Notes: a model not told the origin generated them from the sequence alone. DNA of 64,000 nucleotides from Nocardia brevicatena NBRC 12119 (GCF_000308495.1 NZ_BAFU01000243.1:1-64000); one strand, 5' to 3'; shown: positions 37,099 to 46,773, numbered from the stretch's first letter. Program-made: numbers and translations.

Positions 37099-38279
37099 CG
37101 CATCACCGGCTCGACGGACCCGCGTTGCGCCAGGCGGTCTCCGGTGTCGATATCGAACAGGTGCACAGCATCCGGGTCGACGACGAGCCCGATGTGTGCA
37201 CCGGGTCGAATCGGGTGCGTTCCCGGAAGACGGGCGCACAGCTGCCGACGTCCACCCGGCGGACGCGTATCGGCGTGCTGCCGGTCGGAATGGGTCAGCC
37301 GATCGATCACCGTACAGTCCTGCGGGGATGTGCCCAGTTCGAAGAACATCAGCACGTCGGCGCCGAGATTCTGCCGGGACACGCAACGCACCCGTACCTC
37401 GGCCCCGGGTTTCCCGCGCTCCCGAATATCCTCTGGCCGGATACCGACCAGAACCCGCTGCCCGTCGGCGAGCATGTACCCTCCGCTGTCGGGTAGTCGA
37501 CACGAGACCCCGTCGCCCAGCAGAAGCATCCCGTCACGGACCACCGCCACGGCGAAGTTCATCGGCGGCGATCCGATGAACGCCGCGACGAAGGCGTTGG
37601 CCGGAGCGCGGTAGAGCTGATCCGGCGTGCCGACCTGCTGGATCCGCCCACCGCGGAGAACAGCCGCCCGCTGTCCGAGCGTCATGGCCTCCACCTGATC
37701 GTGCGTTACATACACGGTGGTGACACCCAGATTGCGGTGTAGACGCTCGAGCTCGGATCGCATTGTCACTCGCAGCTTGGCATCGAGATTCGACAATGGT
37801 TCGTCCATCAAGTAGACCCGCGGCTGACGCGCTATCGCCCGTCCCATCGCCACCCGCTGCAGTTGTCCGCCGGACAGCGTCGCCGGACGCCGATCGAGCA
37901 GGTGTTCGAGGCCGAGCATGCCCGCGACCGCGTCGACCCGCTCGGCGACGCTCCGCCGGTCGGCGCCGCGGACACGCAATCCGTAGCCGAGGTTCCGCCG
38001 GACGGTCATGTGCGGATAGATGGCATAGTTCTGGAACACCATGGCGATATCGCGGTGACGGGAGTCGAGTCCGGTCACATCCGTGCCATCCAGTCGGATC
38101 GTTCCCGCTGCCGGGTGTTCCAGCCCGGCCAGCAACCTGAGCAGCGTCGACTTACCGCAGCCGGAGGGGCCGATGAGAACGAAGAATTCGCCGTCGTGTA
38201 TCCGAAGGCTGAGATCATCGACCACCGCCGCTGGACCTCCGTAGTCCATCCGGATATGGTCCAACTCTATCGATGCCAT
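37095..38279 (-). CDS. Sugar ABC transporter ATP-binding protein (MsmK/UgpC type)
   Basis: A 394-residue ATPase that energises carbohydrate import. Walker A GPSGCGKSTLLRLL, Q-loop MVFQNYAIYPHM, signature TLSGGQLQRVAMGRA, Walker B VYLMDEPLSNLDAKLR and H-loop VYVTHDQVEAMTL are intact. The C-terminal TOBE/MalK-like regulatory domain follows from about residue 240 (VLVGIRPEDIRERG). It is encoded 12 bases downstream of the second permease and overlaps the DMFase-like gene by four bases. This one operon supplies a complete importer: binding protein, two permeases and ATPase. Confidence 0.93.
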   Translation of the reverse strand: MASIELDHIRMDYGGPAAVVDDLSLRIHDGEFFVLIGPSGCGKSTLLRLLAGLEHPAAGTIRLDGTDVTGLDSRHRDIAMVFQNYAIYPHMTVRRNLGYGLRVRGADRRSVAERVDAVAGMLGLEHLLDRRPATLSGGQLQRVAMGRAIARQPRVYLMDEPLSNLDAKLRVTMRSELERLHRNLGVTTVYVTHDQVEAMTLGQRAAVLRGGRIQQVGTPDQLYRAPANAFVAAFIGSPPMNFAVAVVRDGMLLLGDGVSCRLPDSGGYMLADGQRVLVGIRPEDIRERGKPGAEVRVRCVSRQNLGADVLMFFELGTSPQDCTVIDRLTHSDRQHADTRPPGGRRQLCARLPGTHPIRPGAHIGLVVDPDAVHLFDIDTGDRLAQRGSVEPVMR

Positions 38280-38291
38280 GGGGTTCCTTTC

Positions 38292-39131
38292 TCACCCACG
38301 CAGAGTGGTGGTGAAGCCGTTCATGATCGTCCGCTGCATCACCGAGAAGATCGTCAGCACCGGAATCACAGCGATGAGGGCGCCGGCGAAGATCAGTGGC
38401 CAGTTCGCGGAGTAGCGCCCGACGAAGGAGTACACCGCCACCGGGAGCGTCTCACCACCGGTGCTGCCGACGAAGACGAGCGCGATGAAGAAGTCGTTCC
38501 ATACGAACAGACCGGTGAGAACGGCCACCACGCCGGTCACCGGGCGCACCAGCGGGAGCACGATCTCGAAAAAGATGCGCACTGTTCCGGCGCCGTCCAC
38601 CCGGGCCGCTTCCTCGTAGCCAACCGGTAGCCCGCGCAGAAATCCGGTGTACAGGAACACCGCCAGCGGCATCTGCAGACCGCAGTATACGAGAAGCAGA
38701 CCGAATCGCGTACCGGCCAAACCGATTTCAACCATCCCGACGTAGAGAGGGATGAGGCCGAGTTGGATGGGCAGGATCAGACCGAGCGCGAACAGCCCGA
38801 ACATCGCCCCCGACAGTCTCGATGCCCGTCGCGCCAGGAAGTAGCCCGCGGGTGCCGCGGTCAGAACCAGGATCAAGACCACGGTCACGGTCACGACGAC
38901 GCTGTTCACCAAGGCCCCACTGAAGGAGACGGCACCACCACCGGTGTGGCTCCACGCCTCGACGAAGTTGTCTGCCGTCGGTTCGGACGGCACGGCGAAT
39001 GCCGAGCCCCGCGACTCGTCCTGCGGTCGCAGCGCCGTCGTGATCACAAAGTACAACGGGGCGAGCACCGGAACGGCTGCCAGCCAATAGCCGACCTCCC
39101 GGAACGCTGTCCAACGCGTATAGCGATACAT
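38292..39131 (-). CDS. Sugar ABC transporter permease (MalG/CUT1 type)
   Basis: A 279-residue membrane protein with six predicted transmembrane helices. ATG 39131 has GGGGAG five bases upstream. The cytoplasmic EAA loop that docks to the ATPase reads YEEAARVDGAGTVRIFFEIV, then LPLVRP. The N-terminus (YWLAAVPVLAPLYFVITTAL) and C-terminal RTIMNGFTTTLRG are typical of MalG-type subunits of carbohydrate CUT1 transporters. It follows the other permease after 14 bases. Confidence 0.92.
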   Translation of the reverse strand: MYRYTRWTAFREVGYWLAAVPVLAPLYFVITTALRPQDESRGSAFAVPSEPTADNFVEAWSHTGGGAVSFSGALVNSVVVTVTVVLILVLTAAPAGYFLARRASRLSGAMFGLFALGLILPIQLGLIPLYVGMVEIGLAGTRFGLLLVYCGLQMPLAVFLYTGFLRGLPVGYEEAARVDGAGTVRIFFEIVLPLVRPVTGVVAVLTGLFVWNDFFIALVFVGSTGGETLPVAVYSFVGRYSANWPLIFAGALIAVIPVLTIFSVMQRTIMNGFTTTLRG

Positions 39132-39145
39132 CTGTACTCCCCTGA

Positions 39146-40111
39146 CTACCGAGCCCGCCGGCGCACGGCCCACGTTCGAACGACGGCGATCGTGCAGACG
39201 GCCAGAACCAGCAGCAGGGCCACTGCGGCGCTGGCACCGTATCGGCCATTGACGAATGCCTGCTTGTACACATGGGTGCCGAGGGTGTCGGTCGCCCCGG
39301 CCGGACCTCCGCCCGTCAGCGCCATCACCTGGTCGAACAGCATGAATGCCGTGATCATCGACAGGGTGAAGCCGATGACGAGTGCCGGTGCCGATAGGGG
39401 GAGAGTGATGTCACGGAAGCGGCGCCACGACCCCGCGCCGTCCACGGAGGCGGCTTCGTGCAGTTCCGGCTGGATGCCTTCGATACCGGCCAGGTAGATC
39501 AACATGTGGTAGCCGGAGAACTGCCAGATCATTACGATGACGATCGCTGCCAGCGCGGTTTCCGATTCTCCCAGCCACGGTCGGGACAGGCCGTCGGCGC
39601 CGAGGAAGTCCAAGGCCTCGTTCAACGGGCCGTAGGTGTCGAGAACGAACCGCCAGACGTAGCCGACCACCAGCGGACTCACAATGGCGGGTACGAAGAA
39701 CAAGGCCCGCAGGAAATTCCGAGTACGCAACATCCGCGACAAGCCGAGTGCCAGACCCAGCCCGACCGCGTTGACGCCGAGGGAATAGCAGACCACGATG
39801 ATCACCGTTCGCACCAGGATTCCGGCACCGTCGGGGGCCCCGAGGAATTCGCTGAAGTTCGCGGTGCCGACCCAGTTCGGTGCGGTCAGCCCGTCCCAAT
39901 CGGTGAACGCGTAGCCCGCGCCCAGCACCGACGGCACAAGAAGGACACCGGCGCACAGGGCCAGGGCGGGCAGAGCGAACAGCCAGGGCACCGGCCGCGT
40001 CGAATGCCCTTGTCCCCGTCGCCGCATGTTGCGCGACGGCGCCGATGCGTCTGTACCGGCCGGTTTCGGGCCGCGACGGGGCGCGGCGGTTAGGGCGCTG
40101 TGCCGGTCCAT
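39146..40111 (-). CDS. Sugar ABC transporter permease (MalF/CUT1 type)
   Basis: A 321-residue integral membrane protein, the MalF-like partner of the following permease. An Arg-rich cytoplasmic N-terminus of about 40 residues precedes helix 1 (WLFALPALALCAGVLLVPSV). The EAA loop is LHEAASVDGAGSWRRFRDIT, then LPLSAP. Typical family segments include WQFSGYHMLIYLAGIEGIQP. The gene overlaps the end of the binding-protein gene by 22 bases, so translation is probably coupled. Confidence 0.92.
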   Translation of the reverse strand: MDRHSALTAAPRRGPKPAGTDASAPSRNMRRRGQGHSTRPVPWLFALPALALCAGVLLVPSVLGAGYAFTDWDGLTAPNWVGTANFSEFLGAPDGAGILVRTVIIVVCYSLGVNAVGLGLALGLSRMLRTRNFLRALFFVPAIVSPLVVGYVWRFVLDTYGPLNEALDFLGADGLSRPWLGESETALAAIVIVMIWQFSGYHMLIYLAGIEGIQPELHEAASVDGAGSWRRFRDITLPLSAPALVIGFTLSMITAFMLFDQVMALTGGGPAGATDTLGTHVYKQAFVNGRYGASAAVALLLVLAVCTIAVVRTWAVRRRAR

Positions 40112-41367
40112 ACCGAATCCATCGCGGTGAGTACCTCCAACGGTGTCCTGGTGCCGTTCATGATCCCGACCAAGCCCTGCTCGTTCTCGGTCAGAACCGC
40201 CGGGTTCGGCCAGAGCAGATCCAGGGTCAGTACGGTGCGGTCCTGCGTCAGCAAGGGTTCCACCGCGTCCGCGAAGGCGGGAACCCGTCGCGAGTCCTCT
40301 GCCGTGGGAACGGCGGGCACGCTTCCGTCGAGTTCGCTGAACTGCGCCCGGTGCTCGAAGTAGAAGTCGATGAATCGCTTCGCCAGATCGGGATTCCGTC
40401 CCTTCGCCGGAATGACCAGCCCGCTACTCGGTCCGGTCACGACCCGCAGCCGACCGGGATCATCAGTGCCGGGGAACGGGAAGGCGCGCAAGGGAGTACC
40501 TGCGGTGCCGTCCTGGAACAGGGGCAGCATTACCGTCGGGGCCACCGCCATCAGCGCCCGCCCCTCGGCCAGGGACCGGCCGGCCGATTCCCGCGAGATG
40601 CCCACCGCGCCGTCGTCGAAACACCCTGCGGCCGCCAACTCCGCGAACTGGGCCAATGCCCGCTGCCAACCGGTCGATTCCGCGAATGTCACCTCACCGA
40701 GCAGACGTTTCGCGGCGAATCCGGGATCGTCGGCATAGGCAGTCGAGGCCGCGAGCGCATAGGCGAGGAACCTGGGCATACCCGATGCCTCCGCACCGCT
40801 CATCGCGAAGGCGATCCGGCCGGCCGCTCGGGCGCTGCGACAGATACCCAGCACATCGTTGAAGGTTCGCGGAATATCGAGCGCCATTTCCGCGAAGACA
40901 TCCGGATCGTAGAACGTCACGATGGACATGGAATCGACCGGATAGACGTAGGTTTCGGTTCCATCCCCGATCACAGGCCGGATGCCCTCGGCGACCCGGT
41001 CGACCCAGGCCTGGTCGCTCAGCGGTCGGAGCAGCCCTTTGTCGGCAAGCGCCCGGGCAGCCGATGATTCGCCGTACCCGACGAAGGTGTACGCGACATC
41101 CGGCGCCTGCGGGGTGCTGATCTGCCGCCGCAGATTCTGCATGTGCTGGACGTACGGTGTCTTGTTGACGGTCACCTGTACACCGGGGTTTTCCGCTTCG
41201 AACGCTTCCGCCGCAGCCTCGAGCGGTTCGCGTTCGGCCCCTGTCGCGGGCGCGGAAATGATCAGGGTGTTCTCGCCGCGACCGGCGTCACCGGAACAGC
41301 CGGACGCCACCAGCACCGCGACCAGGACCGCTGTGATGACAACCGCTGCGCGTTTCCGTATGGTCAT
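40090..41367 (-). CDS. Extracellular sugar-binding lipoprotein (CUT1 family)
   Basis: A 425-residue solute-binding protein that delivers sugars or glycosides to the permease pair. The N-terminus is a lipoprotein signal (AAVVITAVLVAVLVASGCSG) with lipobox LVASGC and lipidated Cys24. The two-lobe fold shows the usual pattern: ISAPATGAEREPLEAAAEAF, ENPGVQVTVNKTPYVQHMQN, YVYPVDSMSIVTFYDPDVF, and the hinge PFPGTDDPGRLRVVTG. ATG 41367 overlaps the stop of the rhamnosidase gene (41364-41367). The coupling suggests that the ligand is related to the rhamnosidase product or substrate. Confidence 0.92.
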   Translation of the reverse strand: MTIRKRAAVVITAVLVAVLVASGCSGDAGRGENTLIISAPATGAEREPLEAAAEAFEAENPGVQVTVNKTPYVQHMQNLRRQISTPQAPDVAYTFVGYGESSAARALADKGLLRPLSDQAWVDRVAEGIRPVIGDGTETYVYPVDSMSIVTFYDPDVFAEMALDIPRTFNDVLGICRSARAAGRIAFAMSGAEASGMPRFLAYALAASTAYADDPGFAAKRLLGEVTFAESTGWQRALAQFAELAAAGCFDDGAVGISRESAGRSLAEGRALMAVAPTVMLPLFQDGTAGTPLRAFPFPGTDDPGRLRVVTGPSSGLVIPAKGRNPDLAKRFIDFYFEHRAQFSELDGSVPAVPTAEDSRRVPAFADAVEPLLTQDRTVLTLDLLWPNPAVLTENEQGLVGIMNGTRTPLEVLTAMDSVWTGTAP

Positions 41368-44219
41368 TTCGCCGCTCCTGCCACTCGCCGGGCGGGAGCG
41401 AAGAGCAGGCGGAAGCGGTGGTCCCCGCCGCGGACGCTGACAACCAGGTAACCCTCACACAGCTCGATCGGATGAGGTGACGGTGGATCCTCGCCGGCGG
41501 GCCAGACGACATGGTCACCGGATATCAGGACGGGCTCCGGTCCCGTAACCGGGAACCGGATCTGGGCGTCACTCGTGGCCGGTACCCGAATCCGAAGGTC
41601 CAAATCGCCGGCGGTGGCGGTCCATTCGACCGCCGCCTCCCCCCGAGGAGTGCCGACCCGGGCACGGGCGTATTGCAGCCGGTGGGTGAGTTTCGGCTGA
41701 ACGAGCAGGCTCTGCCAGCCGGGTCCCGCAGGCGCGAGTCCGGCGACATCGTTGTAGAGGAACTTCTCGATCATCGCCAGCAACTTCATGTTCCGGCTGA
41801 ACCCCGGGTCACCGCCCCACGTCTCCCACACGGTCGTGGCTCCTGCCAGCACCTGCTGCGCCCAGCTGGGGAAGGTCGGGCGGGTGGCGATGTCGTACAT
41901 GACGTCGGCAGCACCGATATCGGCCAGTACGTTCTGCAGCGCAGCGGTTCCCATGGTGCCGGTGGCGAGATGACCGTTGTCGGACTCCACGATCCGCTGC
42001 ACCAACCGCTCGCCGACGAGTTGCCGGTGTTCGTCCGGAACGAGACCGAGCCACAGCGGCATCGCCAGCGCGGTCTGCGACCCGGTGGCGTACTGTCCGG
42101 TCGACTCGTCGAAGAACTCGGCGTTGAACGCGTTTCGGATGCAGTCGGCCAGTTCTCGGTAGCGGGTGGCGTCCGCGGTATTGCCGATCACCTCGGCGGC
42201 ATCGGCGACCATCCGGGTCACCGCGTAGTACCACGCGGTGGAGGTCAATTCGATCGGAGTTCGCTTCGGGCTCACGCTGCAGGTGCCGTCCGCCTGCGGC
42301 TCCATATGGTCCCCGAGCCCTTCGGTCATGATGTGGCCTTTCGCCCTGGCGCGCAGGAAGTCCAGACCGCGGCGCATACCTTCGTAATGGTCTTCGAGGA
42401 TCGACCGGTCCCCGTAGAACTGGTACAGATGCCAGGCGATACTCGGGTAGGAGGTCATCGCGAAGTCGTTGAGCAGCGCATACGGCCAATACCCGAACGA
42501 CACGTCCTCGGGGACGTCCTCGTGACCTTCCGTCGTCTCCGTGGCCACACGGCCGCGCCAGTGGATCGGACAGATCACCGGGAAACGACCGTCGGCGAGC
42601 TGGGCATCGGCGAGGTCGTCGAGCCATTTGCTCCAGAAGGACAAGGAGTTGTAGTTGTACAGGTAGTCCTCCACCGACCAACCCGGATCGCCTACCCAGC
42701 CCACCCGTTCGCCACGGTCCGCGGCGTCTTGCGGGAATCCTTGGAAGCTGGCACGGAACGTCCACAGCACGTTGTGGTGGATTCGCTCCAGCATCGGATC
42801 CGAGCAGGCGAAATCCCCTACGGGCTCGAGGTCGGAATGCACGACCCGGGCGACCACCGTGTCCAGGCGCACATCGTCGGGCACCGTGAGTTCGACATAG
42901 CGGAAACCGTGCAGGGTGAACCGCGGCTCCCAGGTCTCGCCGCTCTCCGCGCCGCGCAGAATGTACTCGTCCCGCTGACGGGCCGGTAACCAGGCATCCT
43001 CGTTCGCGTCGGTATCCAGTTCGCCGTCGAGATCGACCTCGCCCGCGTGCCGCAGCACCACCTGTGCCCCCTCCGGTCCGCGCACGGTGATCCGGGTCCA
43101 ACCGGATATGTGCTGTCCGAAGTCCACCAGTGTCTTTTCCGACCGGGTGGTTGTCGTGGTCGCCGGCTCACGGGTATCGATGATGCGGATCGGTTCCAGT
43201 GGCTGACTGCGCAGTGCGCCCGCAGGTGCGCGCTCCGCCACCTGCGCGGCGCCCCAGCCGACGGCGTCGAAACCGGGACCGTCCCATCCCAGCGTCTCGG
43301 CGCGCGCGTCGTAGTGCTCGCCGTGCGCGTAGTCGTTGTACGTGATCGGCCCGGGGTGAACCTTCCAATCGGCGTCCGACACGATCGTCTGTCGTCCGCC
43401 GTCGGCCAGTTCCAGTTCCAGCTGCACGAGCGCCCGTGGCCGGTCACCGTACGGTGTGCGCGGCATCGGTCCGGGACCGATGTCCTCCTCGGCGCTGTAC
43501 CACCCGTGACCGAGGGTCACCCCGACGGCATTTGCGCCCCGGCGGATCCGGTCGGTGATGTCGTAGGTGGAGTAGAGGATGCGCGGACTCGCGATACGGA
43601 CCCGGTTGCCTTCGCTGTCGTGCAGTTCGGGGTCGTGATCGTAGGTCGTGGTCGCCGGGTCCAGCACGCGGTCGCCGACCCGCTCTCCGTTGAGGCGAAG
43701 CTCGTAGTACCCCAGAGCGGCAACATAGGCACGCGCTCGCAGAATCACGCCCGAGACGTCGAATTCCGTGCGCAGTTGTGGAGAGGAGGTGTCCGGGTCC
43801 TCGGCAGCGATCCACGCGGCCTGCCAGTCGGACGGGTCCAGCAGCCCCATCTCGAAGGTCGCCGCGGGTGCGTACGCGCCCGGCAGCCCTTCGTCGTCCC
43901 ATAGGCGCACTGTCCACCAGTAACGCTCGCGGCTCCGCAGCGCCTCACCGGCGTAACGCACACCCGACGTATCCCGGGATTCCACCTTTCCGGAGTCCCA
44001 ACGGTCACCGATGCCCCGGCGCAGGAGATCCGGGTCGCCGGCGACGAGGATGCGGAATCCCCGCACCGTGTTCGCTTTCCCGGTCGGGACCCAGGAGAAA
44101 ACCGGGCGAGCGCTATCTATACCCAGTGGGTCGGTGAGGTGCCGGCACCGCAGATCCGTGGCAGTGAGCGTGCCGTTGCCGCCGATGGAGTCCTCCCCCG
44201 GTGTGGTGAAAAGTGTCAT
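41364..44219 (-). CDS. Alpha-L-rhamnosidase (GH78)
   Basis: A 951-residue glycoside hydrolase that removes terminal alpha-L-rhamnose from glycosides with inversion. Domains in order: N-terminal beta-sandwich (ARPVFSWVPTGKANTVRGFR), rhamnosidase N domain with RAYVAALGYYELRLNGERVG, a central beta domain (LVDFGQHISGWTRITVRGPE), the (alpha/alpha)6 catalytic domain and a C-terminal beta-sandwich. The catalytic acid region DAADRGERVGWVGDPGW is present, as is MPLWLGLVP. No signal peptide is visible, so the enzyme is probably cytoplasmic and acts on imported glycosides. It is the first gene of the importer operon; the operator-like site at 44240-44270 lies 21 bases upstream. Confidence 0.93.
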   Translation of the reverse strand: MTLFTTPGEDSIGGNGTLTATDLRCRHLTDPLGIDSARPVFSWVPTGKANTVRGFRILVAGDPDLLRRGIGDRWDSGKVESRDTSGVRYAGEALRSRERYWWTVRLWDDEGLPGAYAPAATFEMGLLDPSDWQAAWIAAEDPDTSSPQLRTEFDVSGVILRARAYVAALGYYELRLNGERVGDRVLDPATTTYDHDPELHDSEGNRVRIASPRILYSTYDITDRIRRGANAVGVTLGHGWYSAEEDIGPGPMPRTPYGDRPRALVQLELELADGGRQTIVSDADWKVHPGPITYNDYAHGEHYDARAETLGWDGPGFDAVGWGAAQVAERAPAGALRSQPLEPIRIIDTREPATTTTTRSEKTLVDFGQHISGWTRITVRGPEGAQVVLRHAGEVDLDGELDTDANEDAWLPARQRDEYILRGAESGETWEPRFTLHGFRYVELTVPDDVRLDTVVARVVHSDLEPVGDFACSDPMLERIHHNVLWTFRASFQGFPQDAADRGERVGWVGDPGWSVEDYLYNYNSLSFWSKWLDDLADAQLADGRFPVICPIHWRGRVATETTEGHEDVPEDVSFGYWPYALLNDFAMTSYPSIAWHLYQFYGDRSILEDHYEGMRRGLDFLRARAKGHIMTEGLGDHMEPQADGTCSVSPKRTPIELTSTAWYYAVTRMVADAAEVIGNTADATRYRELADCIRNAFNAEFFDESTGQYATGSQTALAMPLWLGLVPDEHRQLVGERLVQRIVESDNGHLATGTMGTAALQNVLADIGAADVMYDIATRPTFPSWAQQVLAGATTVWETWGGDPGFSRNMKLLAMIEKFLYNDVAGLAPAGPGWQSLLVQPKLTHRLQYARARVGTPRGEAAVEWTATAGDLDLRIRVPATSDAQIRFPVTGPEPVLISGDHVVWPAGEDPPSPHPIELCEGYLVVSVRGGDHRFRLLFAPARRVAGAAK

Positions 44220-44239
44220 GTTGGTATTCCGATCTCTGG

Positions 44240-44270
44240 CTTGGTCAATAGACTAAGTCAATTGACCAAG
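44240..44270. promoter_or_regulatory. 31-bp near-perfect palindromic operator before the rhamnosidase operon
   Basis: Outer arms CTTGGTCAAT (44240-44249) and ATTGACCAAG (44261-44270) and an inner palindrome GACTAAGTC (44251-44259) share one centre at 44255. Only the bases at 44250, 44255 and 44260 break the symmetry. It is 21 bases upstream of the rhamnosidase ATG, where a repressor would block the promoter. A related site stands before the aldehyde dehydrogenase operon at 61422-61452. Confidence 0.7.
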
Positions 44271-44334
44271 CAATGGTAGGGCTATCCGGAGTTTTGTGCT
44301 GTTGGTCGACGACTTCGGATCGGGAGATCCGCGG

Positions 44335-45084
44335 CTACTCCATCCGAAGCCCACCGTTGATGTCGTACGTGGCTCCGGTCGTGAATCCGGAATCGGCCGA
44401 GGCCAGCAATCGAATGGCATGGGCCACTTCCCCGGGCTCCCCCATCCGCCGCAGTGGTACGCCGCCCACCAGTGCCGCACGCGCGTCGTCGGCGAGCTGC
44501 GCGGTAATACCCGTGGCCACCGGCCCAGGAGCCACCGCGTTCACCCGAATTCCTTCCGGAGCGAGATGCCGGGCGAACGACCGGGTCACCGCCAGCACCG
44601 CGGCCTTGGCCGCCGCGTAGTGCACACTGGTGGAGATTCCACCGACCTGGCCCGCCAGCGACGCCACATTGACAACAGCGCGGTCCCCGGTCGCCGCACG
44701 CAGGAGCGGCATCGACTCCTTGATCATCAGGAACACACCCCGGGCATTCACGCCGAGTACCTGATCCCATTCCGTCGCCGTAATGTCCTGCCACGGCGTA
44801 TACGGGCAGGAACCGGCATTGTTCACCACAACGTGCAGCGAGCCCCAGCGATCACCGATATCGTCCGCCAGCCGCCGGATATCGCCGGGATCCCCCAGAT
44901 CAACCGCGGATCGCATCGTCCGCACGCCGTGGGCGCCGCATTCCGACTCGACGCGGCGAACCGCCACCTCGTTCGTCGCATAGGTGAGCCACACATCGCA
45001 CCCGTCCGCCGCGAGCAACCGCGCCGTCGCCGCACCGATACCGTTGCCGCCCCCGGTGATCAGCACATTGCGCCCGGATGTCAT
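44335..45084 (-). CDS. Short-chain dehydrogenase/reductase (SDR)
   Basis: A 249-residue classical SDR. The NAD(P) motif is TGGGNGIGAATARLL, the NNAG motif VVVNNAGSCPY, and the catalytic residues are Ser in VNVASLAGQVGG and YAAAK. The C-terminal INGGLRME is typical. ATG 45084 overlaps the stop of the hydroxyacid dehydrogenase gene (ATGA). As third gene of the GntR operon it probably oxidises or reduces a sugar-derived alcohol or keto group. The keto-deoxy-sugar-acid dehydrogenase of the oxidative deoxyhexose route is a candidate role, inferred from context only. Confidence 0.88.
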   Translation of the reverse strand: MTSGRNVLITGGGNGIGAATARLLAADGCDVWLTYATNEVAVRRVESECGAHGVRTMRSAVDLGDPGDIRRLADDIGDRWGSLHVVVNNAGSCPYTPWQDITATEWDQVLGVNARGVFLMIKESMPLLRAATGDRAVVNVASLAGQVGGISTSVHYAAAKAAVLAVTRSFARHLAPEGIRVNAVAPGPVATGITAQLADDARAALVGGVPLRRMGEPGEVAHAIRLLASADSGFTTGATYDINGGLRME

Positions 45085-46100
45085 TGTCGCTCCCCCGGCG
45101 AACCGACCCCGGCCTCCCGAAGGTGATCTTCGTAGCCGGGGTTGACGATCGAGGCGACGGTAGCGCCGGAGAGGAACTCGACGATCTGGGCGGCGGCAGA
45201 TCTCGGCAGTTCCGCCAGGGCCTCCTCGGAGTACCACGCCATGTGCGGGGTCAGGAGCACGCGAGGCGCCGACCGCAGCCGATCGTCCGCCGGAAGCGGT
45301 TCGGTCTCGAAGACATCCAGAGCCGCGCCACCCAATCTGCCGTCCACGAGCGCATCGACCAGGGCGCTTTCGTCGATCAGTCCGCCACGACAGGTGTTGA
45401 CCACCACGGAGCCGGGCTTCATCAGCTCCAACCGGTGCCGATCGATCAGGTGCCGGGTCCGGGCGGTCAACGGGACATGCAGGCTGACGATATCGGCCTG
45501 CGACAGAGCGGATTCCAGATCCACGGCCCGATACCCGGCCGTCTCGACGATACCGGCGGCGAGATAGGGGTCGTGCACCAGCACGGAGAAACCCAGTGCA
45601 CGCGCTGATGCGGCAACCCGGGAACCGATACGTCCGAAGCCGATCACGGACACTGTGCTGTCACTGGGTCTACTCATCCGCACCACGGCGCCGGCGGCCG
45701 GCCACTCGTTCCCGGATACCGATTCGTGCAGCGCCGGGATCCCACGCACGAGACCGAGAGCGAGCGCGATCGTGTGCGTCGCGACTTCTTCGACGCAGTA
45801 CTCCGGTGTGTTCGCCACCGCTATTCCCCGACGGGTGGCGGCGGCCACATCGATCATGTCGTATCCGATACCCAGCCTGCTGATGAAGCGGCAGGTGCCC
45901 AATTCGGCGAGCACGTCGGCGGTGATCGGAGCCCACTGCACCAGCAGCGCGGCGGCGCCCCGAGCGGCGGCCACGACCTCTTCCGGGGTGCGGCAGTTCG
46001 CCTGCCGCACTCGCATGCCCGCTCGGGTCAGCACCTCGACGGCGATTCGATGATCGGGCAGATCACAGTCGGTCACGACCACCAGCGGGCCTTCATCCAT
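45081..46100 (-). CDS. D-isomer-specific 2-hydroxyacid dehydrogenase
   Basis: A 339-residue NAD-dependent enzyme of the phosphoglycerate/formate dehydrogenase superfamily that interconverts 2-hydroxy and 2-keto acids. The Rossmann motif is VIGFGRIGSRVAASARALG. The catalytic Arg lies in VVVNTCRGGLIDESALVDAL, the Glu in ALDVFETEPLPADDR, and the His in VLLTPHMAWYSEEA. ATG 46100 overlaps the GntR gene end by eight bases. It may act on lactate or sugar acids produced by the neighbouring pathway. Confidence 0.88.
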   Translation of the reverse strand: MDEGPLVVVTDCDLPDHRIAVEVLTRAGMRVRQANCRTPEEVVAAARGAAALLVQWAPITADVLAELGTCRFISRLGIGYDMIDVAAATRRGIAVANTPEYCVEEVATHTIALALGLVRGIPALHESVSGNEWPAAGAVVRMSRPSDSTVSVIGFGRIGSRVAASARALGFSVLVHDPYLAAGIVETAGYRAVDLESALSQADIVSLHVPLTARTRHLIDRHRLELMKPGSVVVNTCRGGLIDESALVDALVDGRLGGAALDVFETEPLPADDRLRSAPRVLLTPHMAWYSEEALAELPRSAAAQIVEFLSGATVASIVNPGYEDHLREAGVGSPGERQ

Positions 46101-46773
46101 CGTGCTCGCCACCCCCGTGCAGGGTCCGACGCAGCCGAACCGCTGCCTCCTCGATATGACCGGCCATCTCGGCCTCGGCCGCCTCCGCGTCCCCACCCAC
46201 GATGCTGTCCAACAGCACACCGTGCGCATCGGCGTGCCGGATCAGACCCTCCGAGTCCAGCGCGGCGATGGCTGCCCGCAGAAAGGCGGTGATCCGCAAT
46301 CGGAGCGGGCCGACGACCTCGATCAGCATACGGTGATCCGATATCTCCCAGAGCTTTTCGTGGAACTCCTGATCCAGGTCGAGAACCCGGTGGTAGTCGC
46401 TGCGGGCGGCGGCCGCGCGCATGGCACGGACCGTCCGCCGCAGCTCCCGTTCGCGCGCCGGGGTGATCCGCTCGTGACACCGCCTCGCTACGAACCGCTC
46501 CAGCACGATCCGCAGACCGGACAGTTCCTCGAGCTCGGTCGCCGTCAGCGTCGCCACCCGGCAACCGCGCCGGGGCAGTCGTTCGACCAGACCGTCGTCC
46601 CCCAAGCGGGCGAGGGCCTCCCGGACCGGGATATGACTGACCCCGAACTCGCTGGCAAGGGTCCGCTCGACCAGCCGCTGTCCGGGCAGGTACCGCCCCT
46701 CGTAGATCGCCTCACGAATCCTGTCGGCCACCGCGTCGGCCAGGTTGCCGCTTGTCAGCGGGCTACTCGTCAC
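46093..46773 (-). CDS. GntR-family regulator, FCD subfamily
   Basis: A 226-residue transcription factor. GTG 46773 is chosen (AAAGGCGGAG upstream, good domain start); an ATG at 46818 would add 15 residues. The winged helix occupies about residues 10-75 (IREAIYEGRYLPGQRLVERT, FGVSHIPVREALARLGDDGL). The C-terminal FCD ligand domain shows its metal-binding His pattern (DLDQEFHEKLWEISDHRMLI, HADAHGVLLDSIVGGDAEAA). Such regulators respond to sugar acids or similar carboxylates. It is first in its operon and faces a divergent SDR operon across 144 bases with two palindromes, so it probably controls both directions. Confidence 0.92.
   Translation of the reverse strand: MTSSPLTSGNLADAVADRIREAIYEGRYLPGQRLVERTLASEFGVSHIPVREALARLGDDGLVERLPRRGCRVATLTATELEELSGLRIVLERFVARRCHERITPARERELRRTVRAMRAAAARSDYHRVLDLDQEFHEKLWEISDHRMLIEVVGPLRLRITAFLRAAIAALDSEGLIRHADAHGVLLDSIVGGDAEAAEAEMAGHIEEAAVRLRRTLHGGGEHDG

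Noticed and set aside
36136-37614. 492-codon plus-strand ORF
   Set aside because: Antisense to the dimethylformamidase-like and ATPase genes, both with full family motifs; its composition is that of a high-GC shadow frame.
41511-42989. 492-codon plus-strand ORF
   Set aside because: Antisense to the GH78 rhamnosidase and lacking any domain.
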